Positions 16,444 through 25,234 of a DNA stretch of 64,000 bases are shown here, piece after piece (the first letter of the stretch is position 1; each line of letters begins with the position of its first letter). Source of the stretch: Streptosporangium nondiastaticum (GTDB taxonomy: Bacteria > Actinomycetota > Actinomycetes > Streptomycetales > Streptomycetaceae); NCBI RefSeq assembly GCF_003011965.1, contig NZ_PXWG01000006.1, positions 62,001 to 126,000 on the forward strand. Reading direction: 5' to 3'. The translations under genes and the position numbers were made by a program. The notes beneath the pieces are model-generated. The model did not search any database and was not told where the DNA came from. It saw only the letters and a program-made list of their open reading frames with translations.

Positions 16444-16878
16444 TTACGCACCCATTGAGCGGCCTTGACCGTCAATACCGGTGCGGTCACCACCTTTTCC
16501 GGCAGTTCCCGGATCCTTCGCCCCTGCGGGGGCAAGCCGGCCATCTAGCGTGGTCGGCATGTCATGCGCTCCGCGAAACCGGGACGACCACGCGACCGTG
16601 GTGACCTCCCGCCCCCGGCCGTACGACACCGTGATCCTCACCCCGAGCGGCGGCACATGCGTGAGCCGCAGCGACGCGGGCGCTCCGGAGGCCCGGTAGC
16701 CCGCCCGGCCCGGGGCGAGCAGCTCAGCTACCAACCCCGCGGTTTCCTCGGCCAGTTCCTCCAGGGCGTACGCCTCCAGGACGGCGTGGACGGCGGATTG
16801 CGCGACGGTGGCGGACCGCGGGTCGTCGGGCAGGTCGAGCGCGTACGACCAAGGGGTCTGCGGCGATACCGTGGCCAT
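16444..16878 (-). CDS. Anti-sigma-factor-type ATPase (HATPase_c_2)
   Basis: A 144-residue single-domain GHKL-type protein related to RsbW/SpoIIAB. Helical N-terminus VAQSAVHAVLEAYALEELAE, then AGLVAELLAPGR at the usual N-box position and strands RLTHVPPLGVRITVSYG. The canonical Asn and glycine-rich lid are weak, so ATP binding or kinase activity is uncertain. It is divergent from an XRE/DUF5753 regulator, a pairing seen repeatedly in Streptomyces (the BldB/AbaA-like accessory loci). The ATG at 16878 has a GAGGAG ribosome site. Confidence 0.7.
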   Translation of the reverse strand: MATVSPQTPWSYALDLPDDPRSATVAQSAVHAVLEAYALEELAEETAGLVAELLAPGRAGYRASGAPASLRLTHVPPLGVRITVSYGRGREVTTVAWSSRFRGAHDMPTTLDGRLAPAGAKDPGTAGKGGDRTGIDGQGRSMGA

Positions 16879-17025
16879 GCTGGCTCCTCTGACGAGCGAG
16901 GCGGGGCGAGCAGGTGAGTGGCGCGGCTCACCACCGTACGCCGTCCGGCCAAAGGTATTTAGCGGCGTCGGCAGAACTACTTCAGTAAGCACCCGTGTGG
17001 GTGACGCGCGGGAGAGGCGGGGCGG

Positions 17026-17886
17026 ATGCCGGTGAGGAACAGTCCGACGGCGCGTCAGCTCCGGCTCGGTGCCGAGCTGCGCAAGCTGCGCGAGCGCGCG
17101 GGGCTCACGTCGACCGAGGCCGGACGGCTGCTCGGCACCAACCAGGCCCAGATCAGCAACATCGAGGCGAGCCGCTACGGAGTGAGCGCCGAGCGCCTGC
17201 GCGCCCTCGCGCGCAACTACTCCTGCTCCGACGAGGCCCTCGTCACCGCCCTCATCGACATGGCCGGCGAGCGCAAGCGCGGCTGGTGGGAGGAGTACCG
17301 CGAGATCCTCCCGGCCGGGCTGCTGGACCTCGCCGAACTGGAGCACCACGCCGTGGCCCTGCGCGCCTCGTACGTCGCCCACCTGCCCGGGCTGCTGCAG
17401 ACGGCCGAGCACTGCCGCGAGATCTTCCGCCAGGTGGTGCCGCCGCTGAGTCCGCCGGAGATCGAGCACCGCGTCTCGCACCGCATCAAACGGCAGGCCG
17501 TCCTCTACCGCGAGCGGCCCACCCCGTACACGGCCATCGTCCACGAGGCCGCGCTGCGGATGCGCTTCGGCGGGCCCCCGGTCGCGCGGGCGCAGCTGCG
17601 GCACATCCTCGGCATGAGCGAGCGGGAGCACATCAGGGTGCTGGTGATCCCCTTCGACGCGGGCGCGTTCCCCGGCTCCGGGCAGTCGACGCTGTTCGCG
17701 GTCGGCCCGGTGCCGCAGCTGGACACGGTGCACGTCGACCGCGAGCACGGCTCGGAACTGGTGGACGCCGCCGCCCAGTTGGACCGCTACCGCATGGTCC
17801 TCGACCGCATGGAGTCCGTGGCCCTCGGCGAGGCGCCGTCCCGGGACCTGATCCTGGGCATCGTCCGCGGGCTGGAGGGCAAGTGA
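17026..17886 (+). CDS. XRE-family regulator with DUF5753 domain
   Basis: A 286-residue protein: XRE helix-turn-helix at residues 10-70 (LGAELRKLRERAGLTSTEAG, then QAQISNIEASRYGVS) plus the DUF5753 C-terminal domain (GWWEEYREILPAGLLDLAEL, YVAHLPGLLQTAEHCREIF, IRVLVIPFDAGAFP). Such proteins usually neighbour a DUF397 protein and an anti-sigma-like ATPase. Here the ATPase is divergent and no DUF397 gene is visible. The effector is unknown. The ATG at 17026 is directly before the HTH. Confidence 0.9.
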   Translation: MPVRNSPTARQLRLGAELRKLRERAGLTSTEAGRLLGTNQAQISNIEASRYGVSAERLRALARNYSCSDEALVTALIDMAGERKRGWWEEYREILPAGLLDLAELEHHAVALRASYVAHLPGLLQTAEHCREIFRQVVPPLSPPEIEHRVSHRIKRQAVLYRERPTPYTAIVHEAALRMRFGGPPVARAQLRHILGMSEREHIRVLVIPFDAGAFPGSGQSTLFAVGPVPQLDTVHVDREHGSELVDAAAQLDRYRMVLDRMESVALGEAPSRDLILGIVRGLEGK

Positions 17887-17975
17887 CCCGGGGGCGGGTG
17901 AACGGGTGAATCGTGCTCCGGGCCGGGCATCCGGGGGTAAGGGTCTCGTACCGAGTGATCGAGGAGGCGGCGGCG

Positions 17976-18383
17976 ATGGGCAATGACCTGGGGAGCCTGC
18001 TGGGCGGGCTGCTCGGCGGCGGGGAGGGCGGCAAGGGCGGCAGCCTGCTGGGCGCGCTGCTCACCTCGCTCGGCGGCGCCGGCACGCACGGCGCGGGCAG
18101 CAATCCGCTCGGCGCGCTGCTGGACACCCTCAAGGAGGGCGGCCTCGGGGAGAAGACCGACTCGTGGGTCGGCAAAGGGGCGAACCAGGAGGTCAGCGGG
18201 CCGGAGGTCGCGCAGGCCCTGCCGTACCAGGCGCTCGATCACGTGGCGCAGCAGGCGGGCGTGACCCCGGAGGAGGCGGCGGACGCGCTCGCGCAGGCGC
18301 TGCCGCAGGCGGTGGACAAGCTGACGCCGGCCGGTGAGGTCCCCGAGGGGTCCCTGGAGGACATCATCCGGCAGCAGTCGTAA
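17976..18383 (+). CDS. YidB-family (DUF937) protein
   Basis: A 135-residue protein with the DUF937/YidB layout. The Gly/Leu-rich N-terminus (NDLGSLLGGLLGG, SLLGALLTSLGG) is followed by a conserved helical C-terminus (GKGANQEVSGPEVAQAL, QQAGVTPEEAADALAQALPQ). YidB has no firmly established function. I chose the ATG at 17976, with GAGGAGG upstream, rather than a frame-extended earlier start. The stop codon lies in the first of three short repeats, followed by a strong terminator shared with the convergent nucleotidase gene. Confidence 0.85.
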   Translation: MGNDLGSLLGGLLGGGEGGKGGSLLGALLTSLGGAGTHGAGSNPLGALLDTLKEGGLGEKTDSWVGKGANQEVSGPEVAQALPYQALDHVAQQAGVTPEEAADALAQALPQAVDKLTPAGEVPEGSLEDIIRQQS

Positions 18384-18441
18384 GGGCCGTGGCGTCAGTA
18401 GTCACAAGGGCCGTGGCGTCGGCCATAAGGGCCGTGGCCTC
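18381..18441. repeat. Three copies of a 16-bp unit at the yidB-like gene stop
   Basis: (T/C)AAGGGCCGTGGC(G/C)TC occurs at 18381-18396, 18405-18420 and 18426-18441. The first copy contains the TAA stop. Confidence 0.85.
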
Positions 18442-18451
18442 CTGACGGAGC

Positions 18452-18481
18452 GGACGGCCCCGGCGCGCTCCGGGGCCGTCC
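18452..18481. terminator. Bidirectional hairpin terminator
   Basis: Perfect 12-bp stem GGACGGCCCCGG / CCGGGGCCGTCC with a 6-nt loop between the convergent yidB-like and 5'-nucleotidase genes. Confidence 0.85.
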
Positions 18482-18509
18482 TCCACCCTGCCGGGCCGGT
18501 TCCCGCGGG

Positions 18510-20330
18510 TTACTTCACGACCGTGATGCGGTCCGCCGCCGGCGGGGCCAGCGGGGCGGCCTTCGAGGAGTGGGCCGCCAGGTAGGCGTTGAAGACGTCC
18601 AGGTCGGACGCGCCGACGCGCTTGTTCGTGCCCTCCTTGAAGGCGGGGAAGCCGTCGCCGCCGCCCATCAGGAACTCGTTGCCCGCGACGCGGTAGGTCT
18701 TCGCCGGGTCGATGGCGGTGCCGTTGAGCTTGACCGACGAGGCCACGACGCGGTCGGCGCCCTTCTTCGTCAGGTCCAGGGTGTACGTGAGGCCCTTGCT
18801 GATCTGCAGGATCTTCGGCTGGTCCGTGTTCGGGCCGCTGACCTGCTGCTGCAGCACCGCGAGGAGCTGCGCGCCGGTCAGGTCCTTCGTCTGCATCATG
18901 TTGGTGAAGGGCTGGACGGTGAACGCCTCGCCGTACGTCACGACGCCGTCGCCCTCGTTGCCCGACGCCTTGAAGGCCAGGTCGGAGCGGATGCCGCCGG
19001 GGTTCATGAACGCGATCTGGGCGCCGCCCTTGTCGGCCGGGGCGAGGGCCTCCAGCTGGGCGTCGGTGATGACGTCGCCGAGCGGCTTCTCGTACGCCTC
19101 GGAGCCGCGGCCGTTGATGTCGGCGGTGATGTAGCCGACGGGCTTGTCGGCGATGGGCGCGGCGAGCTTCTTCCAGCGGTCGATGAGCGCGGTCATGTCC
19201 GCGGCCTTCGGCTGCGTGCGGTCGACGACGTGGTTGCCGGTGCGCGGGCTCTTGACGGTCGTCCGGACGATGTCCTTGGTCCGGCGGTCGTACGTCAGGG
19301 TCGTGTCCGTGTACAGCCGGCCGAAGGAGGCCGCCGAGGTGACCGTGCGCGGGGCGCCCGACGGGTCGGGGATCGTGCAGGCGTAGGCCTGGTGGGTGTG
19401 GCCGGTGACGAGGGCGTCGACCTTCGGGGTCACCTTCTTGGCGATGTCGACGATGGCGCCGGAGATGCCCGCGCCCGCACCCGGGGTGTCGCAGTCGTAG
19501 TTGTACGCGCCGGAGGCCGGCATGCCGCCCTCGTGGATCAGCGCGACGATGGACTTCACGCCTTGGCGGTCGAGCTCCTTGGCGTACTTGTTGATCGTCT
19601 CGACCTCGTCGGCGAACTTCAGGCCCTTGACGCCCTCCGCCGTCACGACGTTCGGCGTGTCCTTCGTCGTCACGCCGATGAAGCCGACCTTGACGCCCTT
19701 GTGCTCCCAGACCGTGTAGGGCTTGAGGATGGGCTTGCCGGTCTTCTCGTCGGTGACGTTCGCGGCGAGGTAGGGGAAGTCGGCGCCCCGGAACTTCTTG
19801 CCCTTCTCGAAGCAGCCCTCCTTCGGGTGGCAGCCGCCGCGCTGCATGCGCGTCAGCTCGGCGCGGCCCTCGTCGAACTCGTGGTTGCCCACGGAGGTGA
19901 CGTCGAGCTTCAGCTTGTTGAGCGCCTCGATGGTCGGCTCGTCGTGGAAGAGGCCGGTCATCAGCGGGCTCGCACCGATCATGTCGCCGGCCGCCGCGGT
20001 GATCGAGTACTCGTGGCCCTTGCGCGCCGTGCGCAGGGAGGAGGCCAGGTACTCCACGCCGCCGGCCGGTATGACCTTCGTCGTCCCGTCGGCCTGCGTC
20101 TCCGTCACCGTGCCGGAGGAGCCCTGCGGGGGCTCCAGGTTGCCGTGGAGGTCGTTGAAGGACAGCAACTGGACGTCCACGGTGCGGCCGTGGCCGTGCC
20201 CGCGCCCGGAGGACGCGGCCGCGGCCCCGGCGGGGGCGGCGGTGGCCAGGACACCGGCGGTGGCGACGAGGGCGGCGGCGGACGCGGTCAGCCGTCTCGC
20301 CAGGCGCTTGCGCGGCGGCGTCGCGTGCAT
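18510..20330 (-). CDS. Secreted 5'-nucleotidase / metallophosphoesterase
   Basis: A 606-residue exported enzyme that releases phosphate from nucleotides outside the cell. The signal peptide has an Arg/Lys-rich start, a hydrophobic stretch ASAAALVATAGVLATAAPAG and an AAAA region. The metallophosphatase domain has FNDLHGNLEP (metal-binding D and H), the GDMIGASPLM block, GNHEFDEG (catalytic NHE) and GHTHQAY. The 5'-nucleotidase C-terminal domain includes MNPGGIRSDL and GEAFTVQPF. The ATG at 20330 follows AAAGGGGA; an in-frame ATG at 20348 is less well placed. It is divergent from mshD. I see no clear PHO box in the shared promoter. Confidence 0.93.
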   Translation of the reverse strand: MHATPPRKRLARRLTASAAALVATAGVLATAAPAGAAAASSGRGHGHGRTVDVQLLSFNDLHGNLEPPQGSSGTVTETQADGTTKVIPAGGVEYLASSLRTARKGHEYSITAAAGDMIGASPLMTGLFHDEPTIEALNKLKLDVTSVGNHEFDEGRAELTRMQRGGCHPKEGCFEKGKKFRGADFPYLAANVTDEKTGKPILKPYTVWEHKGVKVGFIGVTTKDTPNVVTAEGVKGLKFADEVETINKYAKELDRQGVKSIVALIHEGGMPASGAYNYDCDTPGAGAGISGAIVDIAKKVTPKVDALVTGHTHQAYACTIPDPSGAPRTVTSAASFGRLYTDTTLTYDRRTKDIVRTTVKSPRTGNHVVDRTQPKAADMTALIDRWKKLAAPIADKPVGYITADINGRGSEAYEKPLGDVITDAQLEALAPADKGGAQIAFMNPGGIRSDLAFKASGNEGDGVVTYGEAFTVQPFTNMMQTKDLTGAQLLAVLQQQVSGPNTDQPKILQISKGLTYTLDLTKKGADRVVASSVKLNGTAIDPAKTYRVAGNEFLMGGGDGFPAFKEGTNKRVGASDLDVFNAYLAAHSSKAAPLAPPAADRITVVK

Positions 20331-20463
20331 GTGTTCCCCTTTGTGCACGTTTGCGTGCGAGAGATGGGTGGAGTGGTCGGCCGCAGCCTAGATCAACCCG
20401 CGTAGACCGTCAGCAGGGTTGGCTGTGACGATTCGGCGTCACCCGCGTCGTAGGCTCGGGTCC

Positions 20464-21387
20464 ATGAGCGACGTCACGAACAACGCGAACGGGCAGCGGT
20501 CGATCGAGGTCCTGGACGAACTCGCGCCCGGGCCGGCGCAGGACGTGCTGCAGCTGATCGCCGAGGCGGCGGAGACCGACGGGCAGCCGGCCGTCTCCGA
20601 GCAGGGCCGGCTGCAGTTGAAGGGGCGCCGGGCCGGCGTCCGGCACGTGCTGCTGCGGACGAACGACGGACTGCTCGTGGGCTACGGCCAGCTGGAGGAC
20701 AGCGACCCCGTCGAGGCGCCGGCGGGCGAGCTCGTCGTGCACCCCTCGCACCGGGGCCGCGGGCACGGGCGGGCGCTCGGCTCCGCGCTGCTCCACGAGT
20801 CGGGCAAGCGGCTGCGGGTGTGGGCGCACGGCGGGCACCCGGCGGCGCGGCACCTCGCGCAGGTGCTGGGCATGAGCCTCTTCCGCGAGCTCCGCCAGAT
20901 GCGCCGCCCCCTGCACGACCTCGTCCTGCCCGAGCCGGTGCTCCCGCCGGGCGTGACCGTACGGACCTTCCGGCCCGGCGAGGACGACGCCGAGTGGCTC
21001 GCCGTGAACGCGGCGGCCTTCGCCCACCACCCCGAACAGGGCTCGCTCGTCCAGCGGGACCTCGACGACCGCAAGGCCGCCGACTGGTTCGACCCCAAGG
21101 GCTTCTTCCTCGCCGAGAAGGACGGCCGCGTCATCGGCTTCCACTGGACGAAGGTCCACGCCGAGGAGGGCCTCGGCGAGGTCTACGTCCTGGGCGTCGC
21201 CCCCGGCGCGCAGGGCGGCGGCCTCGGCAAGTCCCTCACCACGCTCGGCCTCCGCCACCTGGCGGCCCAGGGCCTGCCGACCGCGATGCTGTACGTGGAC
21301 GCCGACAACGCGGCGGCGGTGGCGGTGTACGAGGGGCTGGGCTTCCAGATCCACGAGACGGACCTGATGTACCGGACGGAGAGCTGA
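20464..21387 (+). CDS. mshD: Mycothiol synthase
   Basis: A 307-residue protein of two tandem GNAT domains. It acetylates Cys-GlcN-Ins with acetyl-CoA, the last step in making mycothiol, the main actinobacterial thiol. The N-terminal GNAT half has ELVVHPSHRGRGHGRALGSA. The C-terminal active half has EVYVLGVAPGAQGGGLGKSL (acetyl-CoA loop) and MLYVDADNAAAVAVYEGLGF. Length and two-domain layout match MshD. The ATG at 20464 begins just after the divergent promoter. The stop lies within a short tandem repeat (GACGGAGAGC twice, period 12). Confidence 0.95.
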   Translation: MSDVTNNANGQRSIEVLDELAPGPAQDVLQLIAEAAETDGQPAVSEQGRLQLKGRRAGVRHVLLRTNDGLLVGYGQLEDSDPVEAPAGELVVHPSHRGRGHGRALGSALLHESGKRLRVWAHGGHPAARHLAQVLGMSLFRELRQMRRPLHDLVLPEPVLPPGVTVRTFRPGEDDAEWLAVNAAAFAHHPEQGSLVQRDLDDRKAADWFDPKGFFLAEKDGRVIGFHWTKVHAEEGLGEVYVLGVAPGAQGGGLGKSLTTLGLRHLAAQGLPTAMLYVDADNAAAVAVYEGLGFQIHETDLMYRTES

Positions 21388-21508
21388 CGGAGAGCCAGGG
21401 TCCCGGCGGCGGGTTCACGGGCCGTCACGCCGGCTGCTCCGGGTCGCGGTTGGACTTGGCCGGCACCGGGCGACCGGGCGTGAACGGCCGGTACGGGGTT
21501 CACGGGAG

Positions 21509-22174
21509 CTACAGGCTGCGGGCGGTGATGTCGCCGTGGGACGTGGTGGCGCGGATGTCGAGCTCGGCGGTGCCGTCGTTCTTGAGGGCGTTGCTGATGC
21601 GGCCGTAGGAGGTGCCGGCGTCCAGGACGGCCGCGACGCCGGGCGCGGCGGTGACGGAGATGTCGCCGGACTGGGTGCAGAGCACCACCGTGCCGCGCAC
21701 GGCCTCGGCGATCCGGATGTCGCCCCTCGCGGTGCTGATCTCCGCCGGGCCGTTGAGCCGGCCGACCTCGACGTCGCCGTCGGTCGCGGTGAGGCGGAGG
21801 CTCCCGACCTCGTCGATCTTGATCCGGCGGTAGGCGCCCTCGAAGGTGACGTCGCCGAGGCGGCCGACGCCGCGGAGCTCGGAGGCGGCGGTCCTGGCCT
21901 CGACGCGGGAACCGGCGGGCAGCTGGACCGTGACCTCGACGGCTCCGGAGGGGCCGAAGTACTGGTTCTTCGCGGCCGGGGTCCCGATCCGCAGGACGCC
22001 GTCGGCGTAGGAGACGGTGGTCCGCTCGGCGGCCTGGACGTCGCGACCCTTGGAGGGGTCGGCCGGCAGGACCTCGACGGTGGCGTCGGAGCGGTCGGCG
22101 GCGATGAGCTGGACGCGCCCGGCGGGGATGTCCAGGACGGCGGAGACGGGGGCGGTGGCGGCGAACTTCTGCAT
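21509..22174 (-). CDS. DUF4097-type beta-helix protein
   Basis: A 221-residue cytoplasmic protein with no signal peptide, made of short beta-strand repeats typical of the DUF4097/DUF4098 adhesin-like family: VEVTVQLPAGSRVEARTAAS, GDVEVGRLNGPAEISTARGD, GDISVTAAPG, HGDITARSL. The biochemical role of the family is unknown. It is divergent from a two-HTH regulator across a 254-bp region packed with CGTTGCA-type repeats, so it is the obvious target of that regulator. Confidence 0.85.
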   Translation of the reverse strand: MQKFAATAPVSAVLDIPAGRVQLIAADRSDATVEVLPADPSKGRDVQAAERTTVSYADGVLRIGTPAAKNQYFGPSGAVEVTVQLPAGSRVEARTAASELRGVGRLGDVTFEGAYRRIKIDEVGSLRLTATDGDVEVGRLNGPAEISTARGDIRIAEAVRGTVVLCTQSGDISVTAAPGVAAVLDAGTSYGRISNALKNDGTAELDIRATTSHGDITARSL

Positions 22175-22228
22175 CGTGCACTCCTTGTGCGTGTCGTTGT
22201 GCGCGTCGTTTCCGATGACAGAAACGCT

Positions 22229-22362
22229 ACGTTGCGTTCGCAGGTTCGGCAATGAACTCGTTGCAGAGAATTCCCATATCTGCAGGTCAAAGCCGGGAAA
22301 TCGTTGCAACAGATTGAAAGGTAACGCAACAAACGCCACTCTGAGCGTTGCAATGAACTGAG
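22229..22362. promoter_or_regulatory. Cluster of CGTTGCA half-sites (operator region)
   Basis: GTTGC(A/G) occurs at 22231, 22260, 22303 and 22347, with the reverse complement GCAAC at 22306-22310 and 22326-22330. CAATGAACT appears twice (22250-22258, 22351-22359). The region is markedly AT-richer than its surroundings. It is probably the binding region of the adjacent regulator and the promoters of both divergent genes. Confidence 0.65.
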
Positions 22363-22428
22363 GGTGAACGCTATCCTGGCGCCACGGGGGCGGGAACGGC
22401 CGCGCACCGCACGACGAAGGAGACCGCA

Positions 22429-23136
22429 ATGCCGGGAGGCAGGCTCACCCAGCAGGAACGCCAGCAGATCGCGCTGGGGCTGGCCGACGGCCTCGCCTAC
22501 GCCGAGATCGCCCGCCGCCTCGACCGCCCGACCTCGACGGTCACGCGCGAGGTCATGCGCAACGGCGGCCCCACCGCGTACCGCGCCGACCTGGCCCACC
22601 GCGCCACCGAACGCCGCGCCCAGCGGAGCAGGCAGGCCGCGCCCCGGGAGCCGCAGGCGCTCCCGCAGCCCCACGGACGCGACCCCGAGGCGGTGCGCGA
22701 GTACGAGGAGACGTTCACCACCGTCCTCATGCAGTCGGGCACGCCCAAGATGATGGCCCGGGTGCTGGCCTGCCTCTGCACCAGCGACGCGGGCAGCCTC
22801 ACCGCGTCCGAGCTCGTCCAGCGCCTCCGGGTCAGCCCGGCGTCCATCTCCAAGGCGGTCGCGTTCCTGGAGAGCCAGGGCCTCGTCCGCCGGGAGCGCG
22901 ACGAACGCCGCCGCGAGCGCTACATCGTCGACGACGACGTCTGGTACCAGTCCATGATGGCCAGCGTCCGCGGCACCCTCCACGTCGCCGAGACCGCGCG
23001 GCAGGGCGTGACCGTCCTCGGCCACGGCACCCCGGCCGCCGCCCGCCTGGAGAACATCGCCCGCTTCCTCGACTTCGTCTCAGAGAGCCTCGCCCGCGCC
23101 GCCGACCAGGCCCGCGAAGTCCTCCACACGAGGTGA
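22429..23136 (+). CDS. Two-HTH regulator: IS30-like HTH fused to a GbsR/MarR domain
   Basis: A 235-residue regulator. Residues 1-45 form an HTH_38 helix-turn-helix as in IS30-type transposases (GGRLTQQERQQIALGLADGL, YAEIARRLDRPTSTVTREV). Residues 90-230 form a GbsR/MarR winged-helix domain (GTPKMMARVLACLCTSDAGS, LTASELVQRLRVSPASISKA, GLVRRERDERRRERYIVDDD). Carrying both is unusual and may let it bind split sites, consistent with the many CGTTGCA motifs upstream. It is divergent from the DUF4097 gene. Confidence 0.85.
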   Translation: MPGGRLTQQERQQIALGLADGLAYAEIARRLDRPTSTVTREVMRNGGPTAYRADLAHRATERRAQRSRQAAPREPQALPQPHGRDPEAVREYEETFTTVLMQSGTPKMMARVLACLCTSDAGSLTASELVQRLRVSPASISKAVAFLESQGLVRRERDERRRERYIVDDDVWYQSMMASVRGTLHVAETARQGVTVLGHGTPAAARLENIARFLDFVSESLARAADQAREVLHTR

Positions 23137-23140
23137 GGCG

Positions 23141-24169
23141 TCAGTCGCCGCCGCAGCCGCAGGACCGCCGCACCACCAGCGCCGACGGGAACTGCTTGAG
23201 CCGCTCGCGGCGCGTGCCCGTCACCCGGAGCGAGTCGTCCAGGACGAGGTCCACGGCCGAACGGGCCATGGCCTGCCGGTCGGAGGCGACCGTGGTCAGC
23301 GGCGGGTCGGTCAGGGCGGCTTCCTTGACGTCGTCGAAGCCGGCGACCGCCAGCTCGCCCGGCACGTCGATGCGCAGCTCGCGCGCCGCGCGCAGCACGC
23401 CGATGGCCTGGTCGTCCGTGGCGCAGAGCAGGGCCGGGGGGCGGTCGGGGCCGGAGAGCAGCTCCAGGGCGACCTTGTAGGCCTCGTAGCGGTTGTACGG
23501 GGCCGGGAAGAGGCGGCCCTCGATGGACTTCCCCGCCTCGCGCATGGCCCGGCGCCAGCCCTCGACGTGGTCGGTGACGGGGTCGCCGATGGTCGGGGTG
23601 CGCTCGGTGCCGCCGAGGCAGGCGACGTAGGGGTGGCCGTGCTCCAGCAGGTGGCGGGTGGCGAGCTGGGCGCCGCCGATGTCGTCGGTGACGACGGCGA
23701 CGTCGTCGATCGCGTCGGGCCGGCGGTGCATGAGGACCACCCGGGCGTCCCAGGCGTCGATCTCGGCGGCCGCGTGCTCGCTGGGGCCCTGGCTGATGAG
23801 GATGAGGCCGGAGACCCGCATGCCGAGGAACGCGCGCAGGTAGTGCACTTCGCGCTCGTCCAGGTAGTCGGAGTTCCCGACGAGCACCATCTTCCCGCGC
23901 TCGGCCGCGGCCTGTTCGACGGCGTGCGCCATCTCGGCGAAGAACGGCTGGCGGGCGTCCGGGACGATCAGGCCTATGAGGTCCGTGCGGCGGGACGCCA
24001 TCGCCTGGGCGACCCGGTCCGGCCGGTACCCCAGCTCCTTGATCGCGGCCAGCACGCGCTCCCGCGTGGCCGGGGCCACCGGCCTCGGCCCGTTGTTGAT
24101 GACGTAGCTGACCACCGCGGTCGACGTCCCCGCCAGTCTCGCCACATCGTCCCGCGTCACCTTGGCCAC
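23141..24169 (-). CDS. LacI-family transcriptional regulator
   Basis: A 342-residue repressor. The N-terminal LacI helix-turn-helix [20 protein letters not shown] is followed by a hinge helix and a periplasmic-binding-type sugar sensor ([60 protein letters not shown]). The C-terminus ends in SCGCGGD. The GTG at 24169 gives the usual LacI start (VAKVTRDD); a GTG at 24193 directly abutting the glnR stop is also possible. It is downstream of glnR on the same strand. The ligand is unknown. Confidence 0.92.
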   Translation of the reverse strand: MAKVTRDDVARLAGTSTAVVSYVINNGPRPVAPATRERVLAAIKELGYRPDRVAQAMASRRTDLIGLIVPDARQPFFAEMAHAVEQAAAERGKMVLVGNSDYLDEREVHYLRAFLGMRVSGLILISQGPSEHAAAEIDAWDARVVLMHRRPDAIDDVAVVTDDIGGAQLATRHLLEHGHPYVACLGGTERTPTIGDPVTDHVEGWRRAMREAGKSIEGRLFPAPYNRYEAYKVALELLSGPDRPPALLCATDDQAIGVLRAARELRIDVPGELAVAGFDDVKEAALTDPPLTTVASDRQAMARSAVDLVLDDSLRVTGTRRERLKQFPSALVVRRSCGCGGD

Positions 24170-24193
24170 GCGCGGCAGTCTACGCGGGTCCAC

Positions 24194-24970
24194 TCACCGC
24201 TCGGCCGGGCGAGCGGCCCCGCTCTCCGCGGCCTCCGGCTCCTTCGCCCGCTGCGCCTTGGCGGAGTCCTTGGGCTTGCCCTCCCCGGGGTTGTCGATCT
24301 TCTCCGGCACCACGAACCGATAGCCGACATTACGGACGGTGCCGATGAGGGACTCGTGCTCGGGCCCGAGCTTCGCCCGCAGCCGCCGCACGTGCACGTC
24401 CACCGTGCGCGTACCGCCGAAGTAGTCGTAGCCCCAGACCTCCTGCAGCAGCTGGGCCCGGGTGAAGACCCGCCCCGGATGCTGGGCGAGGTACTTCAGC
24501 AGCTCGAACTCCTTGAACGTGAGGTCCAGCACCCGGCCCTTGAGCTTCGCGCTGTACGTGGCCTCGTCCACGGAGAGGTCGCCCGTGCGGATCTCCATCG
24601 GGCTGTCGTCCGTCGAGATCTGCTGGCGGCCCATCGCCAGCCGCAGCCGCGCCTCGACCTCGGCGGGGCCCGCGGTGTCGAGGAGGACGTCGTCCACGCC
24701 CCAGTCGGCGGTGACGGCCGCGAGGCCGCCCTCGGTGACGACGAGGATCAGCGGGCAGCCCGGGCCCGTGGAGCGCAGCAGCTGGCAGAGGCTGCGCACG
24801 TGCGGAAGGTCGCGGCGGCCGTCGATCAGTATGACGTCGGCCCCGGGGGTGTCCACCAGGGCCGGGCCCTCGGCGGGAGCCACCCGCACGCTGTGGAGGA
24901 GGAGGCCGAGCGCCGGCAGGACCTCCGTGGAGGGCTGGAGGGCATTGGTCAGGAGCAGCAGGGAACTCAT
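24194..24970 (-). CDS. glnR: GlnR, OmpR-type global nitrogen regulator
   Basis: A 258-residue orphan response-regulator-like protein. The atypical receiver ([40 protein letters not shown]) lacks the full acidic pocket, as in GlnR, which works without a cognate kinase. The OmpR winged helix ([49 protein letters not shown]) is followed by a charged tail. It controls glutamine synthetase, ammonium and nitrate genes. The 264-bp upstream region carries a PHO-box-like direct repeat, in keeping with known PhoP control of glnR. Confidence 0.92.
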   Translation of the reverse strand: MSSLLLLTNALQPSTEVLPALGLLLHSVRVAPAEGPALVDTPGADVILIDGRRDLPHVRSLCQLLRSTGPGCPLILVVTEGGLAAVTADWGVDDVLLDTAGPAEVEARLRLAMGRQQISTDDSPMEIRTGDLSVDEATYSAKLKGRVLDLTFKEFELLKYLAQHPGRVFTRAQLLQEVWGYDYFGGTRTVDVHVRRLRAKLGPEHESLIGTVRNVGYRFVVPEKIDNPGEGKPKDSAKAQRAKEPEAAESGAARPAER

Positions 24971-25148
24971 CGGCTGCCACCCGCCTCACTGGTCGTACGG
25001 TCCTCGCGGACCCGCGCGCTTCGCTCGCCCATGACGTCGGTTCCTCCTCGGTCCCTGCGAAGGGGTACCACCCAGGCCTTGCTCTGGGGGAGAGTGCGGC
25101 ACTGCTTCGTACGGTTGCGTGTGTCCCTTGCGCCTGTCGAGGGCACGA

Positions 25149-25170
25149 GTTCAGCACGTGTTCAGCTCAT
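25149..25170 (+). promoter_or_regulatory. PHO-box-like direct repeat in the glnR-hydrolase promoter
   Basis: Two adjacent 11-bp units GTTCAGCACGT and GTTCAGCTCAT match the spacing of PhoP boxes (consensus GTTCACC-type units). Direct PhoP repression of glnR is established in S. coelicolor; binding here is inferred. Confidence 0.55.
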
Positions 25171-25234
25171 GAATGCACAAAAGGACCCGGGGGCTACTCT
25201 GCCCGGATCCTCTCTGCCCAGCAGAATAACCCAC

